Source: Dicaeum eximium (Eukaryota; Chordata; Aves; Passeriformes; Dicaeidae). From it: 64,000 nt of DNA. Position numbers and translations under genes: made by a program. This document shows, in pieces, positions 1 through 11,576 of the stretch. The notes below the pieces were generated by a model, which was not told the DNA's origin, made no database searches, and was given only the letters and a program-made list of their open reading frames with translations. Within the stretch, counting starts at the first letter, position 1; each line of letters begins with the position of its first letter. The stretch spans positions 26,024 through 90,023 of the forward strand of contig VWZP01007503.1 in assembly GCA_013396995.1 (NCBI GenBank), given 5' to 3'.

Positions 1-163
1 CTTTTCCCTTTCCAGATTAAGCTTTGGAAAGCTCTTCAGGGTGGTCAGACTAAGGAGCAGGGCATGGACTGAACAACAGTCAGTTTGACAGAATTTGGGA
101 GGAAAAATTAGCAAGGAGTTCTCTTAGCTTAAAACTTTATTAAAGACTAGTTGGACCAGGAGG

Positions 164-245
164 AGATTTAAGGAAGCAGAAACTGTCTATAATCTTACTT
201 AAAGAGATTTAAGAAAGCAGAAACTGTCTGTAATCTTACTTAAAG
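164..245. repeat. 41-base tandem duplication
   Basis: The units 164-204 and 205-245 (AGATTTAAGGAAGCAGAAAC...CTTACTTAAAG) differ at only two positions (173/214 and 189/230). The duplication is recent and local, with no function seen. Confidence 0.95.
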
Positions 246-3200
246 CAAGAGTTATCACTAAAGGAGGCTGAGTTCCTCTTATTCCATATTTTTAATATAT
301 CCATGCTGAACCTCTGACTTAGCAGCAGAATGTTTATCTGCAGACTGTGCTTTTTTATCTTTCCCTGGCAGACGTCATGCAGTTGTGTGTATCGATGTCA
401 CTCTGAGAAGCTGGGCCTGCTGGTCAGAGGCACCTCTGGGAAGTCTGGATTGCTTGCTTTGGTCAAAGGCTGACTGATAAAGTGTAGTGCAAGCTGGCTC
501 AGCCACTTTGGTTTGGATTCTGGCTGGGCTTGGAGGAGTTTAAAGGAGGTTTAAAGGCAAGGGGAAAAAAAAGAAGACAAAATATGCCTTTACGAGGAAG
601 TGATGCAAACCTCAGAAGATCCAAATTTGATTCCCTCTTCAACAGGGGAAGGAGTGCACTTAGCCTTAGCAAGAAACTGTCATCTGTCCACTGGTGTGTT
701 GTTTTTCTTGGAGGTGTGCAGTATTTTGGAGACAGTTTCTGTATTTCAGGAAAAGAGTGGGAGTACACCATCCAAAGCAGAATATATCAGAATGTGGCAC
801 TGGCACATTAGCAAAATAATGTTTAACTAATATAGCTTAAATAACTTAAAGAAATTTAAGTGGAAGGTGCACGTTTTGCTTAGTTAGGATTATGCATAAC
901 CACAAGGAAGGTAAAGATATTGCTCATTAATGCGGTAGGATTTTCCTAGATGGAAGCATTTGTGAAAAAGAAGACATGGAAGTGTGAACTATTTTGAAAT
1001 CTACTCTTGTGCATAAGCAGTGCTTAAAATGTGACTTAACTCTATAAGAATGAGATCATTCCTATTACGAGTTTTTGATAGTTACCAGCCAGCTCTGATC
1101 TTGGGCAACACGGGAAGTGCAGTGCTCTGGAATCTGCCGTGTACATGGTTTGTCCTGTTCCTTACACTTTGCACAGGTGCTGCCTTGAACAGGAGACACA
1201 GATTTGGGATCTTGTGGGAGGGCTGGAGCACCAAGAGTGCTGCAGCAGGCGGCATCCCAGGCTTGTCAGGCTGTGTGAATAGGGAGGGAGGGGTTTGTAC
1301 CTCTGAGTACATCTGTGCTGTGGGTGGGTACAGACTCGGCTGCGGGAGGGCGGCTCAGAGAATGTTTTACTGCTGCTGCCACAACTATATATGGAAGACC
1401 AGGAAAAAGAAAACAACAAACCCACTGCAGTGGTCAGGCCAAAAGAGCTTCAGCTGAATTTTATTTTCCAGTTGCTAAAGCATGTCTGGATTGTTTCTGT
1501 AGTAAAAAACAAAGTCAGGTACTTTGTGTCTGGTGGATGGCAGATGGCCCACAGATGAGTAGATTGCTCAGTTTGAGGCTGATCTGTTGCCATCATGAAG
1601 TACGTGGCTACCTAGAGTAATCTTTTTTGGTGGGATTTGGGAACATTACATGCCAGAAGCAGATGTTCCCTTCAGTAGGAAGGGTTGAACAGTCCTGTGT
1701 GTGTGCTGTAACAAAAGTGTACACAGGTTTTGGAGGAAGCCGTGTTGCTAGTGCCCTCCCAGAGCTTGCAGTGGCAGTCCTGTCAGTATAGCCTGCAGGA
1801 TTATGCTGATTTATGGTAACTCTGACACCTCCAGTCCTTTGGTGACTCAGGGTTGGGGAGAGCAGCCTGCAAAATCTACTCTTAAATGAAATTCTGTTGT
1901 TGCAACATTATAAGAGACAGTATGTCCTGGTCAGGATGCGCTGTAGCCCGAGGCATTTCAGGCTAATCCCTGAGATCATAAGATAGGGAACCACACAAAC
2001 CACATGTTCTTCTCTAGGGAAGAGCTGTTCACCCTGGAGATAGTACAGCTACGCAGTGCAAACTTGGACAAGATATCCAGATCAATCTGCTTTTTTTCCT
2101 GTCCTATGATCATGGCATGACCATTTAGTGAAATTGGACTTCAGAGCATCTTCACACAAAGAAATTTTGTGAAGTCTTTGATAGAGTTCAAATTGCTCAT
2201 TCCATGAATTTAAGAAGAATTCTTAAAGATGTCTGTTGTCTCTACCAGTTTTGGTTCTTCCTGAGGCTGAAGACAGTATCTCTTTTCCAGATTTATACAT
2301 ATGGGGATAGGTAGATTTGCAGATCCCTTGCAGGAATACTCAAGTTTTTGTTGCATTTTCAAGGCCAAATGCTTCTCTAGTTTGAGGAGGTCACTTCTTG
2401 CACTACCTTATCTGGAAAATAGATGCTAACATACCTCAGTGTGTTTTATGGAATAATTATAGAAAATGAAGAGTTGCCCATACTGTTGGCAAAGATCTGC
2501 TGCAAGAATATGGGTATTTTTTTTTTTTTAATGGAAGTGCATTTTTCACTTCAGTGAAGTTCTGTGCACCTGACCTCAGCCAGAATGGTTTAATTGTTGC
2601 AATTAAATCACCAAATTCTGTCATTCGTAATACCTGTAAAGGGAGCAGTGCTCTGTGCAAGGCAGTGTGATTTAGATGAAGCTGCCTAAACAACCTATTC
2701 ATAAGGTCTCATTTTATTAAGAATTACACACCAGATGATGCAGGAAGAATGTATGATTTTTTTTATCATGTCACTGTAAGAATTCTGCATGAAAACACTG
2801 AATTACATACATACTTCTACATTCTCTTATGTTTCCAAGAAGAAATAGGCTGTGAGGTGAGCTGCTGCTGTAAACCATACAGTTCTGACAGGTGGAGAGA
2901 GAAAACAAATCCTAATTTTGCTGGGAGAGCTTGAGTTGTTCAGGGCTGAGAACTTGGGCTGCTGCTGTTCCAAAGTTATGGAATCTCACTGACCTTTTAA
3001 ATGAGGTCAGTCCCGATTGTCCAAACAGATAGAAATATGCTGAAATCACCCGTGGGAGGGAGAGCAAGAAATGAGCAACTGGCTGGGTGTTTGGCTTTCC
3101 ACTTCAGAGCTGCTGACATAACTGAACCTGGAGTAGCTCCCTCATGCTGCCATGCCAAGGTGGTCTCTGTTAGCTTGAACAACCCACAAATCCACCTTGG

Positions 3201-4179
3201 TGGGACTGGGTTGGAGCAGCAGATGTGGAGTGAAGCTGCTCACTCTGAGAGAACAGTGACCTCTGGGAAGGATGGTGCCTTCTGCTGAATATGAGGAATA
3301 AAGTAAAAGTTTCTGGCAGAAGGGCAGGTATCTCTGTGGGTTATGGCTGTTAAACATTTTTATCTCAGAATTCCAGTGGCACAGCAATACTAAGATTTTC
3401 TTGGTGGTGGCCTTTTGTGTGGTCTACTGATGCTGTGGGATGCTGAAAAGAGGCTGAACTGTACCTTTTGGTGAAACAGATAGAATGGAAAGTCAGGCTA
3501 TAAGAGATTGCATATTTATGAACTCCTGCATATGCAATCTGGTGTGATGGCTTCAAATTGAGTCTTGAAGTTGGAATGTGCCTCTTTGTTGTGCTTAGTC
3601 TGAGTTTTAATGGCAGAGCTGGTGTAGCAGAGTAGTTTGCATGTGACTTTGCCAGGATTTGCTCAGTTTTCAAGATGTGCTCTCATCCACTGGATATGAG
3701 CAGCATTTAGACTCTTGCGCTGTTAAAGATAGGTTGCCAAAGTATGTTTCATAGCTTGATATTGTTATAACACTCCTTCCTGCATGTGGGTTTCCAGGCA
3801 CGTCGAGGTTTTCTGAAATGTGTTCCTTCAGCTTTGTTCACACTGGTTTGTGTTGTCTGAGATCCCTGCTTTCTTCACCACTATCAACAGAGAAAAATGG
3901 TTTCTCAGAGTTTGAAAAAACCCAAGTGTTACCCAAAAAGGAGAGTAAGATAAGATTGTGGTCATTCAGGCTGGAGAGTGTCCCTTCAAAGTCTAGGAAT
4001 AGGCAGAGGAGCATGCCATCACAATAGGCTGCCTTATAATTGCTCGCCTTGCCCCTCCTCTTCCCCAGCCACTTAAAAGTAGAACTTGGGAAAGAAATAA
4101 GAAGGACAAAAAAGAAGCCGACCCCAAAAATGTACCCAGCCCAGGCAGTCTGAGACGGTGGAAGCAGAGGCATGCAATT

Positions 4180-4640
4180 AAAAAAATCTGCGTGCGCCCG
4201 GTCCTAGACATTCCTGCAGCTGCAGGCTCCTGGCGCGGGGTCCGGGTGGGCTGGATCCCTGCCAGCCCCTGCCTCGGCGGGGACTCTGCTGGGGACTGCA
4301 CGGGGGACAGCCGGAGGGTATCGCTCTTTCTCCGCAGGGCCATGAAACTGCTCCTGCCTCTGCTCAGAAACGTCTCGCTTTCGCTGTTTATGTGCCTTGG
4401 ACGAGCTGCGCCGAGGGAAGAAAGAGCCTTAGAAAAGCGTGTGAAAGGCAGATGGAGCACAGCTCCCGTCCAGCGGGGAGCCCACCGCCGCTTTCCGCCC
4501 TGCCTGCACAGTCCGCGCTCTGTGCGCTGCGGTCTCGCAACAAACGTCCCTGTGTTTCCTTTGGATCTGGAGGGGAAGGGGCAGGGGTCAGCGCCGACAC
4601 TCAGGCTTTTGAGACCCTGGGACCGCTGAGCCTTGCGTGT
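4180..4640. promoter_or_regulatory. Intragenic CpG island in intron 1
   Basis: About 35 CpG dinucleotides fall within some 460 bases of G+C-rich sequence, against almost none in the neighbouring intron. Such islands in long first introns are often alternative promoters, promoters of unannotated non-coding RNAs, or enhancers. Long open frames on both strands (4192-4629 + and 3993-4895 -) follow from the low stop frequency in GC-rich DNA and show no recognisable domain. No MEVLESGE-like CREB3L2 exon 1 is seen in it. The function is not established. Confidence 0.6.
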
Positions 4641-6984
4641 GTGCATAACTTTTAACCAAACCCCGCTGAATCGGTGTGGTTTTATGCTGCCAAAGGGATG
4701 ATGTAAATCCAGGGAGGGGTTAACACATCGGTTACAGGTAGTTAAATATAAAGTGTGAGAGCATGGCTGGGACGTTGGTGGGGGGAATTGTGGGGATGCT
4801 CTCGCCTCTTGCCAAGGACAACAACTCTGTGTTTGTGCTTTGGGCTGAGGCAGGCCTGAAGCTGCTCTGGACACATATTTGGTCTTTCTTTGCACAGGAT
4901 TATTGCTTTTCTGTACTGCTGCCTCCAGTTGTCCCTCTCGTGTCTCTGCTGGGGACTGTCATGGGAAGAGGTGCCTGAGCTTTACACACCAGTGTTTTAG
5001 CTTAACTCTGCCCAGGAAGGTGAGTTGGGCACCTTGTCCCTTCCTGGGAACAGGAGTGACAGGATGGCCTGTTCCTGCCATCATGAGAGTGATAGTCCTG
5101 CAGGTGTCTAGCACGATCTTATCTTAAACCAGAGCTGTTTTATTGGATATTTTTTCTAGAACTTGTTTGTCTCAGTTTTTGGGCAGTGACTGAAGGGTTC
5201 AGGTATCTTGGGGCTAGATAGGTATCTTACACAAAAAGCACCTGGGGTGTTCTGGGTGGCTGTTGGTGAAATATCATCCCTTTCCCCAACATCCCAGGGC
5301 TCTTCCCCATCACAGGCTCACAATGTGCTCTTGTGCCACCACTTGCACAGTGAACAAGGTGAATGACCACAGGACCTTTTTGCTGCTAGAGGTTATCTTG
5401 CCAAAGGATGAAGCTTGTGTATATCAGCAGAGGAGGCTTGCTGGTGGTGTTCTGGCACCAGTTTTACAAGTGTGCTCTTGTTTCTGGGAAGAAAAGAGTC
5501 ATTGCCATGGGAATATGAGTGGTGAAAGGCAAGATGGGGAGTTGTGCACAGTCCTCTTCTGCTTCCCAGTTGTGTCTTGTTTATTCTTGTGCAGAATCAT
5601 GGTGCTGTCTGATAATACAATGCATTGCCTAACTATACTGTGATGTGGTGTGAAAAGCCCTGTCCAGCTTTCATTCCTGCAGGTACAGCACTGTGTGTAG
5701 TGCCTCTATCTTACCAACAGAAAAGCCAGAAACACAAATTTCTACACATCAAGAAATGCTGATTCTCAGCATGTATCCTTGTTTACTGCTTGAACTTTTA
5801 AGGATGGATTTACATCAGGATCAGACAAATCATCTGCTTAAATAAGAATGGCTAGAGCACTAAACCTTTAAAAGCGTATCAGATTGTCACTGCTTTTATT
5901 TAATATTTTCATTTTAGTTAGGGAATATGCAGTTTGAATTGCTATTAGCATGGGAATCTGGTTTAAATCTATTTCCATGTTCTGTCCTGACCTTTTCAGA
6001 CTGGTTTAACAAATCCTGTGAATAGAGGAGTATGTCTAACTGCAGCTACATGCACCAGAGATTGCAGCACTGTAGGCAGGGTGGGGAGATTGATGATCTC
6101 TTCTACTCCTTCCCCCCATCCCACCCACCTGGTAGCTTATATAATAGCACATACAGGAGGTATGCTAAAAGCTGGATGGTCATTTAAATTTCTATTATCT
6201 CCATCTGTTTGCAGGCTTTTCTGGTTGTGCCTGGTTGTCCTCATAAAGCTCAAACTGGAGGCTTATGTAACGGAACCCTTTCATAGAACAAAACTAATAG
6301 GTCTTTCTGTAAAATTGTCTAGTGTGTTCCTTTTACAAAATGATACCCTACTGGGCCTTTTGAAATGTTACTAGATATTTTTATTGCATTATTGGAAAAA
6401 TAAAGATAAATAAAGAAAAATAAAGATAACTTAGTGGGGAAAAGAGGGACAGCTGCTCTTTCCAGAAGAAGAGCTATTTCTCTCTATTGTCCTGTGCTTG
6501 AGTTCCCGGTGTGTGCATGCTTGCAACTGTTACAACACAAGAACAATTCAGCTTACAGAAATCCCAGAAATACTGAGTTCTTTTCCTTTGGCATTAGGGC
6601 CAGCCATGCTCATTTTGACTTGCCAAAGACCAGATCTTCCAAAGCCATCTGAAACCACAGCTTGTTGGTAGAACAGAGCAGGGCTTTTAAATCTCTTGCT
6701 GGTTTTGCACACCCAACACTTTTCTGGGGAACTTGAAACTTATTTCATGTTCTTTAGTTTCCTTTGTTAGACTTTGCAGCTCTTACAACCAAAAAAAAAA
6801 AAAAATTAAAATAGAGGTATAGAGAGGAGGATGCTCAGCAATTCTGAAAATCTGATGGTTTCAGTTTTGGTGTGTCTGACTCTTTGTATTGTTATTGCAT
6901 AAGATGTGATTCTTGTGAGCCTTGATTTATAAGATCTTCTAGTTTGTAAAACTTTGCTCTGGTCTCTGGAGAACAGAAGCTGCT

Positions 6985-7256
6985 GAAGGGTCTGGAGTAC
7001 AAATCTTCTGAGGAGTGGCTGAGGTTGCTGGGTTGTTTAGCCTAGAGAAAAGGAGGCTCAGGGAAGACCTTAGTGTTCTCTACAGCTACCTGAAAGGAGG
7101 TTGGGTCAGTCTGTTCTTCCACGTAACAAGCAATAGGAAATGGCCTGAAGTTCTACCAGAGTAGGTTTAGATTGGATAATATGAAGAAAAAAAAAAATTA
7201 TGGAAGGGGCTGTCAAGTATTGGAACAGTCTGCCCAGGGAAGTGGTTGTGATTCTA
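6985..7256 (+). mobile_element. CR1 LINE fragment, 5'-truncated
   Basis: The sequence follows the CR1 3' region: GGTCTGGAGTAC, GAGGAGTGGCTGAGG, TTTAGCCTAGAGAAAAGGAG, CTACCTGAAAGGAGG, GGAAATGGCCT, TTTAGATTGGATAATAT and GGAACAGTCTGCCCAGGGAA. It lacks the terminal part after AAGTGGTTG and has an inserted A-run near 7185. It is decayed, with no open reading frame. Confidence 0.88.
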
Positions 7257-8242
7257 TCTACACATAAACATTATGAGTGTGAAGCTGTCTTGGTTAGAAG
7301 GATGTTGGAATGCTTTACACAGGAAGAATTTGTTCTTGTATGTTAGTTTAATGAATTAAAACTTGTGTGGCTTTGATGTGCTTTTGTTTTTTGACGGAAG
7401 CAAAAGACAGTCTGTGCTAAGCTGCTGAACACCAGGTACCACTTTCAGTTCATTGGGGCAACATCAGTTCAATGCTTGATCTTCTGGCACGCTGGTGCCT
7501 GTCCTGGCAACCTGGTTTGGTTTCATTTCATGATGCTGAATTTAAGTGGTGTGAAGTCAGTCCTGTCATCTGTAGCCAGCTCCAACCCCCACAGGAAGCA
7601 GCAGTTTTAGGATCGCTTCTCTTTCTTTTTTTTTTTTTTTCTTTTTTTAGTTAAAGAACCTTCCTGATACCACACACTTGTCAGTGTCCCTTATGCAACA
7701 GCTTTCTGTGTAAAATCCGCTGCAAGTTTCAAATTCCTCCAGAGTCCCATAGAGTTCTGGTCTCCCTCCCTCCCAGCCCAGATGGTCTGTAGCAGATGCT
7801 CATCCGAAATGTTACGCAGCCAACGGTGGGTGCCGTGGTAAAAAAATGATCTATATTTAGTACATACAGACACACAAGCACTCACACACATACACATGTA
7901 TATAAATCTGTGAATATATAGTCCTAACTGGCTCTGGAGTTACACATTGCTGATAAGCAGTACAAGGTTCCCCTGGTTATTTCTCCAGCTCTGTACCTGT
8001 GTTTCCCTAGAGCCAAGCAGAGTCACTCCGCTCTGGGAGGGTATTCCTCCCTTTGGGTGCTCTGTGCTTGAGCTGTGCAATGTGGGGGGCTGTGCTGGGC
8101 AGCGGGGTCTCATGTGGCCATGTGCAGCTTCCAGGCTGCATAGAAGAAATCACAACACCTGGAATTTGAGTGCAAATTTTGATTTCTGAGCTCCTGAGCT
8201 TGCACTTTAACTCTGGGTAGCCCTCAGAGCCTAAAGTACTGT

Positions 8243-8743
8243 ATATGGCGTTGGTGAGGTGGCATCTTGAATCCGGTGCTCACCCTCATGACAGGAAAGA
8301 CACTGAGGTGCTGGAGCAAGTCCAGAGAAGGGCAACAGAGGTGGTGAAGGATCTGGAGCACAGATCTAATGAGGAGCAGCTGAGGAAGCTGAGGTTGTTT
8401 AGTCTAGAGAAAAGGAGGCACAGGGGTGACCTTCTTGCTATCTGAAAGGAAGTCATAGCAATGTGGGGTGGGTCTCTTCTCCCCAGTGACAAGCGGTAGG
8501 ACAAGAGGAAATGGCCTCAAGTTGCTCCAGCGGAGATTTTAGATTGGATAATAGGAAACTTTTCTTTACCAACAGGGTTGTCAAGCACTGGAACAGGCTG
8601 TGTAGGGAAGGGATTGAGTCACCATCCCTGGGGATTTTTAAAAGATGTGCAGATGTGGCACTTAAAGACCAGGTTCAGTGTTGGACTTGGCAGTGCTGGG
8701 TTGGACTTGATGATCTCAAAGGTATTTTCTAACCTAAACAATT
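8243..8743 (+). mobile_element. CR1 LINE 3' fragment, about 0.5 kb
   Basis: It starts with GGTGAGGTGGCATCTTGAAT, the end of the reverse transcriptase region. It continues through GAGGTGCTGGAGCAAGTCCA, GTCTAGAGAAAAGGAGGC, GACAAGAGGAAATGGCCTCA, AGATTGGATAATAGGAAA and GGAACAGGCTGTG, to TTGGACTTGATGATCTCAAA and CTAACCTAAAC. It runs nearly to the CR1 3' end on the + strand. Short stretches of RT-tail reading frame remain (8245-8445), but stops interrupt it. It is a dead copy. Confidence 0.93.
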
Positions 8744-11544
8744 GCAAGTGCTTGTGTGTGTCTCTTGCTCCTGGCCTCTGTGCATTGTCCAGTGCTGTGC
8801 CCTGCAACAAGGGCCTTTCTCTGTCTCCCAGCTGGTTTTCTTATGATCCTGGAAGTTTTGGCACTAGATATGATGCAGTCTTCCATGCCACTCCCTTGTG
8901 ACTGGGGAGTATGGCTTCCTTACTGCCCTGGGGTGTGTGGAATGAAGAGGCAAAGGGCGTCTTTCCCTCAGGGAACAAGAGGCCCAGCCTGGCCCAGGTG
9001 GTGTGTGGTGGCAGCTCCTGCCCGGCCCTCTAACCACCAGGCCGTATTTCTTTCCTTAGAAGAAGGAAAATGTGTTGGTAAAGTCTGGAAAAAATGCATT
9101 TTCCATGCTACTCCCCCTGCTTCTAAGCTGTGGGGTAATGGTTGCACAAGCAGGGCTGAGGGGCCCTGGAGGCAGTGGCTGGGTGCTGGGACAGGTCCCG
9201 TGTCCTTTGCCAGGCACACCCCAGGCTGGGCCTCCCCTCCCTGCTCCCCCATTCAGGCACCCAGCTGCCTCTGGATAGCTGGAATAGATCTTGGCCGTGG
9301 CTGGCAGGGCTCTGAGCTAGCACTGGGATAGCGGGAATGAGCGATGACGTGTGCCTGTGCTTATGCAATGTCTGATACTTCCCTGCGCCGTCTCTGTCCC
9401 CAGGATGCTGGCAGGCTCTTTCTGGTGGCTCAGGAGAGGCATCTTCCACTGCACAGCTCACTTGCTTGCTCAGTATATCCAATTAATTAAATTTCAGTGC
9501 TGAAAGTGAAAGCGGCTTTGTTTGTGCATTAGTGTTTGGGAGATGTGGACGGGGGGAAGATGCTGCACAGGGCTCCATGTGTGTGTGCTGGCTGGAACAC
9601 CTTCTGCTCCAGTGCCAGAAACTCACATCGCCTGCTGGCATTAATCTTGTAATTTATCTTTAAAACTGGATGAAACTCCTCCTTTCCTTAAATACTCCCT
9701 CTCCTTTCATTCCGTCAGCTGGTTGCTTTTAAAGCTTTCCTTTTTCAAACTAAAAAAGCTTTAAAAATTTGAAAAAAAAGAAGCTTATTTCTAATGTGAA
9801 ATAAGAGCACAAGTAATGTTGTTCTGGCTGTGTTTGATTAGGGTTGCACTTACGTACTTGTGTTTGTGCTCTTTGTCAGATTTGAAGCAAGAATAAAGTT
9901 ACTTGCCTTTGATTTCTCTGCTATGGGCAGCCTTCTGCTGCTGCAAACTTGGCACTTGGAAAGGATGATAGGCCCTGAAAGAGATGCCCAGACACATGCA
10001 GCTTTACTAACCAGAAAACTTTAAAAAGACTTTGAAGTGAGCAACTGCTAAATGACTTCTTTTGAAGGAAATCCCTTTACGTGGAAGCTCCCTTTTAATT
10101 TCCGCATGCACTTCAGCATTCCTCTCGCTTGGGCTCATGGGGAATCTCCCGTCAGCACTGAAACTGGCCATCTATTGGATGTGGAAATCAAATGTGGACT
10201 CTGAAAATGATTGCAGTGCTCTGTGCTTGTGATTCCCTGCAGTTTGTCACACCCGTTTGCTTGTGGTGTGGTGTGGCGTGGCTGCAGCTGCCCCTCTGAC
10301 CCTGAGGAACAAATTGGTTTCAGAAGGATAGGGAATAGTTTGCATGTGTTTGGGTTTTCAGTCTCTTTGATAGAGAAACCCTGAAGTCCAATGCAAGCTC
10401 GCCAAATCTTTCCTCTGAGACCCTCTCTCAGCTCAGTGTTGAGGTGTGGAGCTTGCAGTGATGGCAAGTGGTAGGGGCTCCCCCTCCCAGCCAGCTGGGA
10501 GATGTGTGCAGCCCTCTGGTGTGGGGAGGAAAGCTGACTCACTTGTGCAGCAGAGCTGGAGAGCCCAGCCTTAAAAATAAACAAGGGGAAAGGCTTTCAG
10601 TGGGCTAACGCTGTGGGATGTGCCGGCCACTTGAAGTTTGCCGAGCGCGCTGTTTGGAGCAGGTTGTGAGCGGGGCGTCGTGTCTAACATGAACAACCTT
10701 TGCCCTTAAACCTGGCTTCTTGAAGTGTGTTCCCCAGCTGCCTTCCTGATAAGGATATCAAGTTATCTGGAACACAGGAATGCAAAGCCGCATCAGCAGG
10801 TTCCCAGCTCTGGCTTTGCAGCGGTTTCTCCAGAACACGCTGCCATTCTAGTAAACAGCTTTGTTTTGCTGACAGAAGGCCAAAGGAAACAATTATGATG
10901 AATTATTTTAACCTTATGTAAATCAAGGGCTTTAAAACTTCCCCAGATTGTTTGAATTCCTGCATATCTTTTTAGGGCAACCTCTAGTCTTCAATTAAGA
11001 GTGGCTTGGGTTGAAGAATTCACACTGTTCCTTCATGATTGATTGTTCTCCCTTTTTTTAAATCTTATGAACCACAATGAATGGATCTGGCTACAGATGG
11101 TAACCTTAGCTGCAAGCTGGTAGAGCCATCCTCTTAAGTCTTATTCCCTTTTTCATTACCTAGGAGCATTCAAGTTCTGCATTTGTTTCCTCTTTCCTTA
11201 TTTGCTTTTATTTCAAGGCAAGATTTCCCTTTCTGTAGTGATTCTTGTGATTCTCTGAACTTTCTCCAGTTGTTCAACTTCCTTTTTTTTGAAATTTGAT
11301 GGCAAAGGAGTGGAGCCTGGCTGTGGCCAGTAGCAGCTGCATGCACCATGAGCATGGTGCAGAAGTTTGAAGCACACAGAGAAGCACACAGAGAAGTTTG
11401 TGCTTCACAACTTTTTGTCTTCTGAAGTCCTCAAACTTGTATGCTCTGGGTTTTGCAGGGAGCACCGACTTGTGCAGCAGGTTGTGTGACTGGTGTCACA
11501 CTGAAGTAGCTGCTATAGCTGGGGGTTGAGCTTTACAGGCTCAA

Positions 11545-11576
11545 AATATTCTCATTTAAGAATATTCTCATTTAAG
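11545..11576. repeat. 16-base exact tandem duplication
   Basis: AATATTCTCATTTAAG occurs twice in direct succession without mismatch. Confidence 0.95.

Noticed and set aside
4342..4629. Signal-peptide-like start MKLLLPLLRNVSLSLFMCLG in the CpG island
   Set aside because: The hydrophobic N terminus is attractive, but the frame continues into low-complexity basic sequence with no family resemblance and no supporting splice site.
8245..8445. 66-residue open frame with a reverse-transcriptase-like tail (EVLEQVQRRATEVVKDLEHR)
   Set aside because: It is the decayed end of the CR1 reverse transcriptase in a truncated LINE, not a host gene.
8756..9331. 191-residue open frame in intron 1
   Set aside because: There is no recognisable domain, and an overlapping minus-strand frame (8968-9252) is equally open. 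It looks like a chance frame in G+C-richer DNA.
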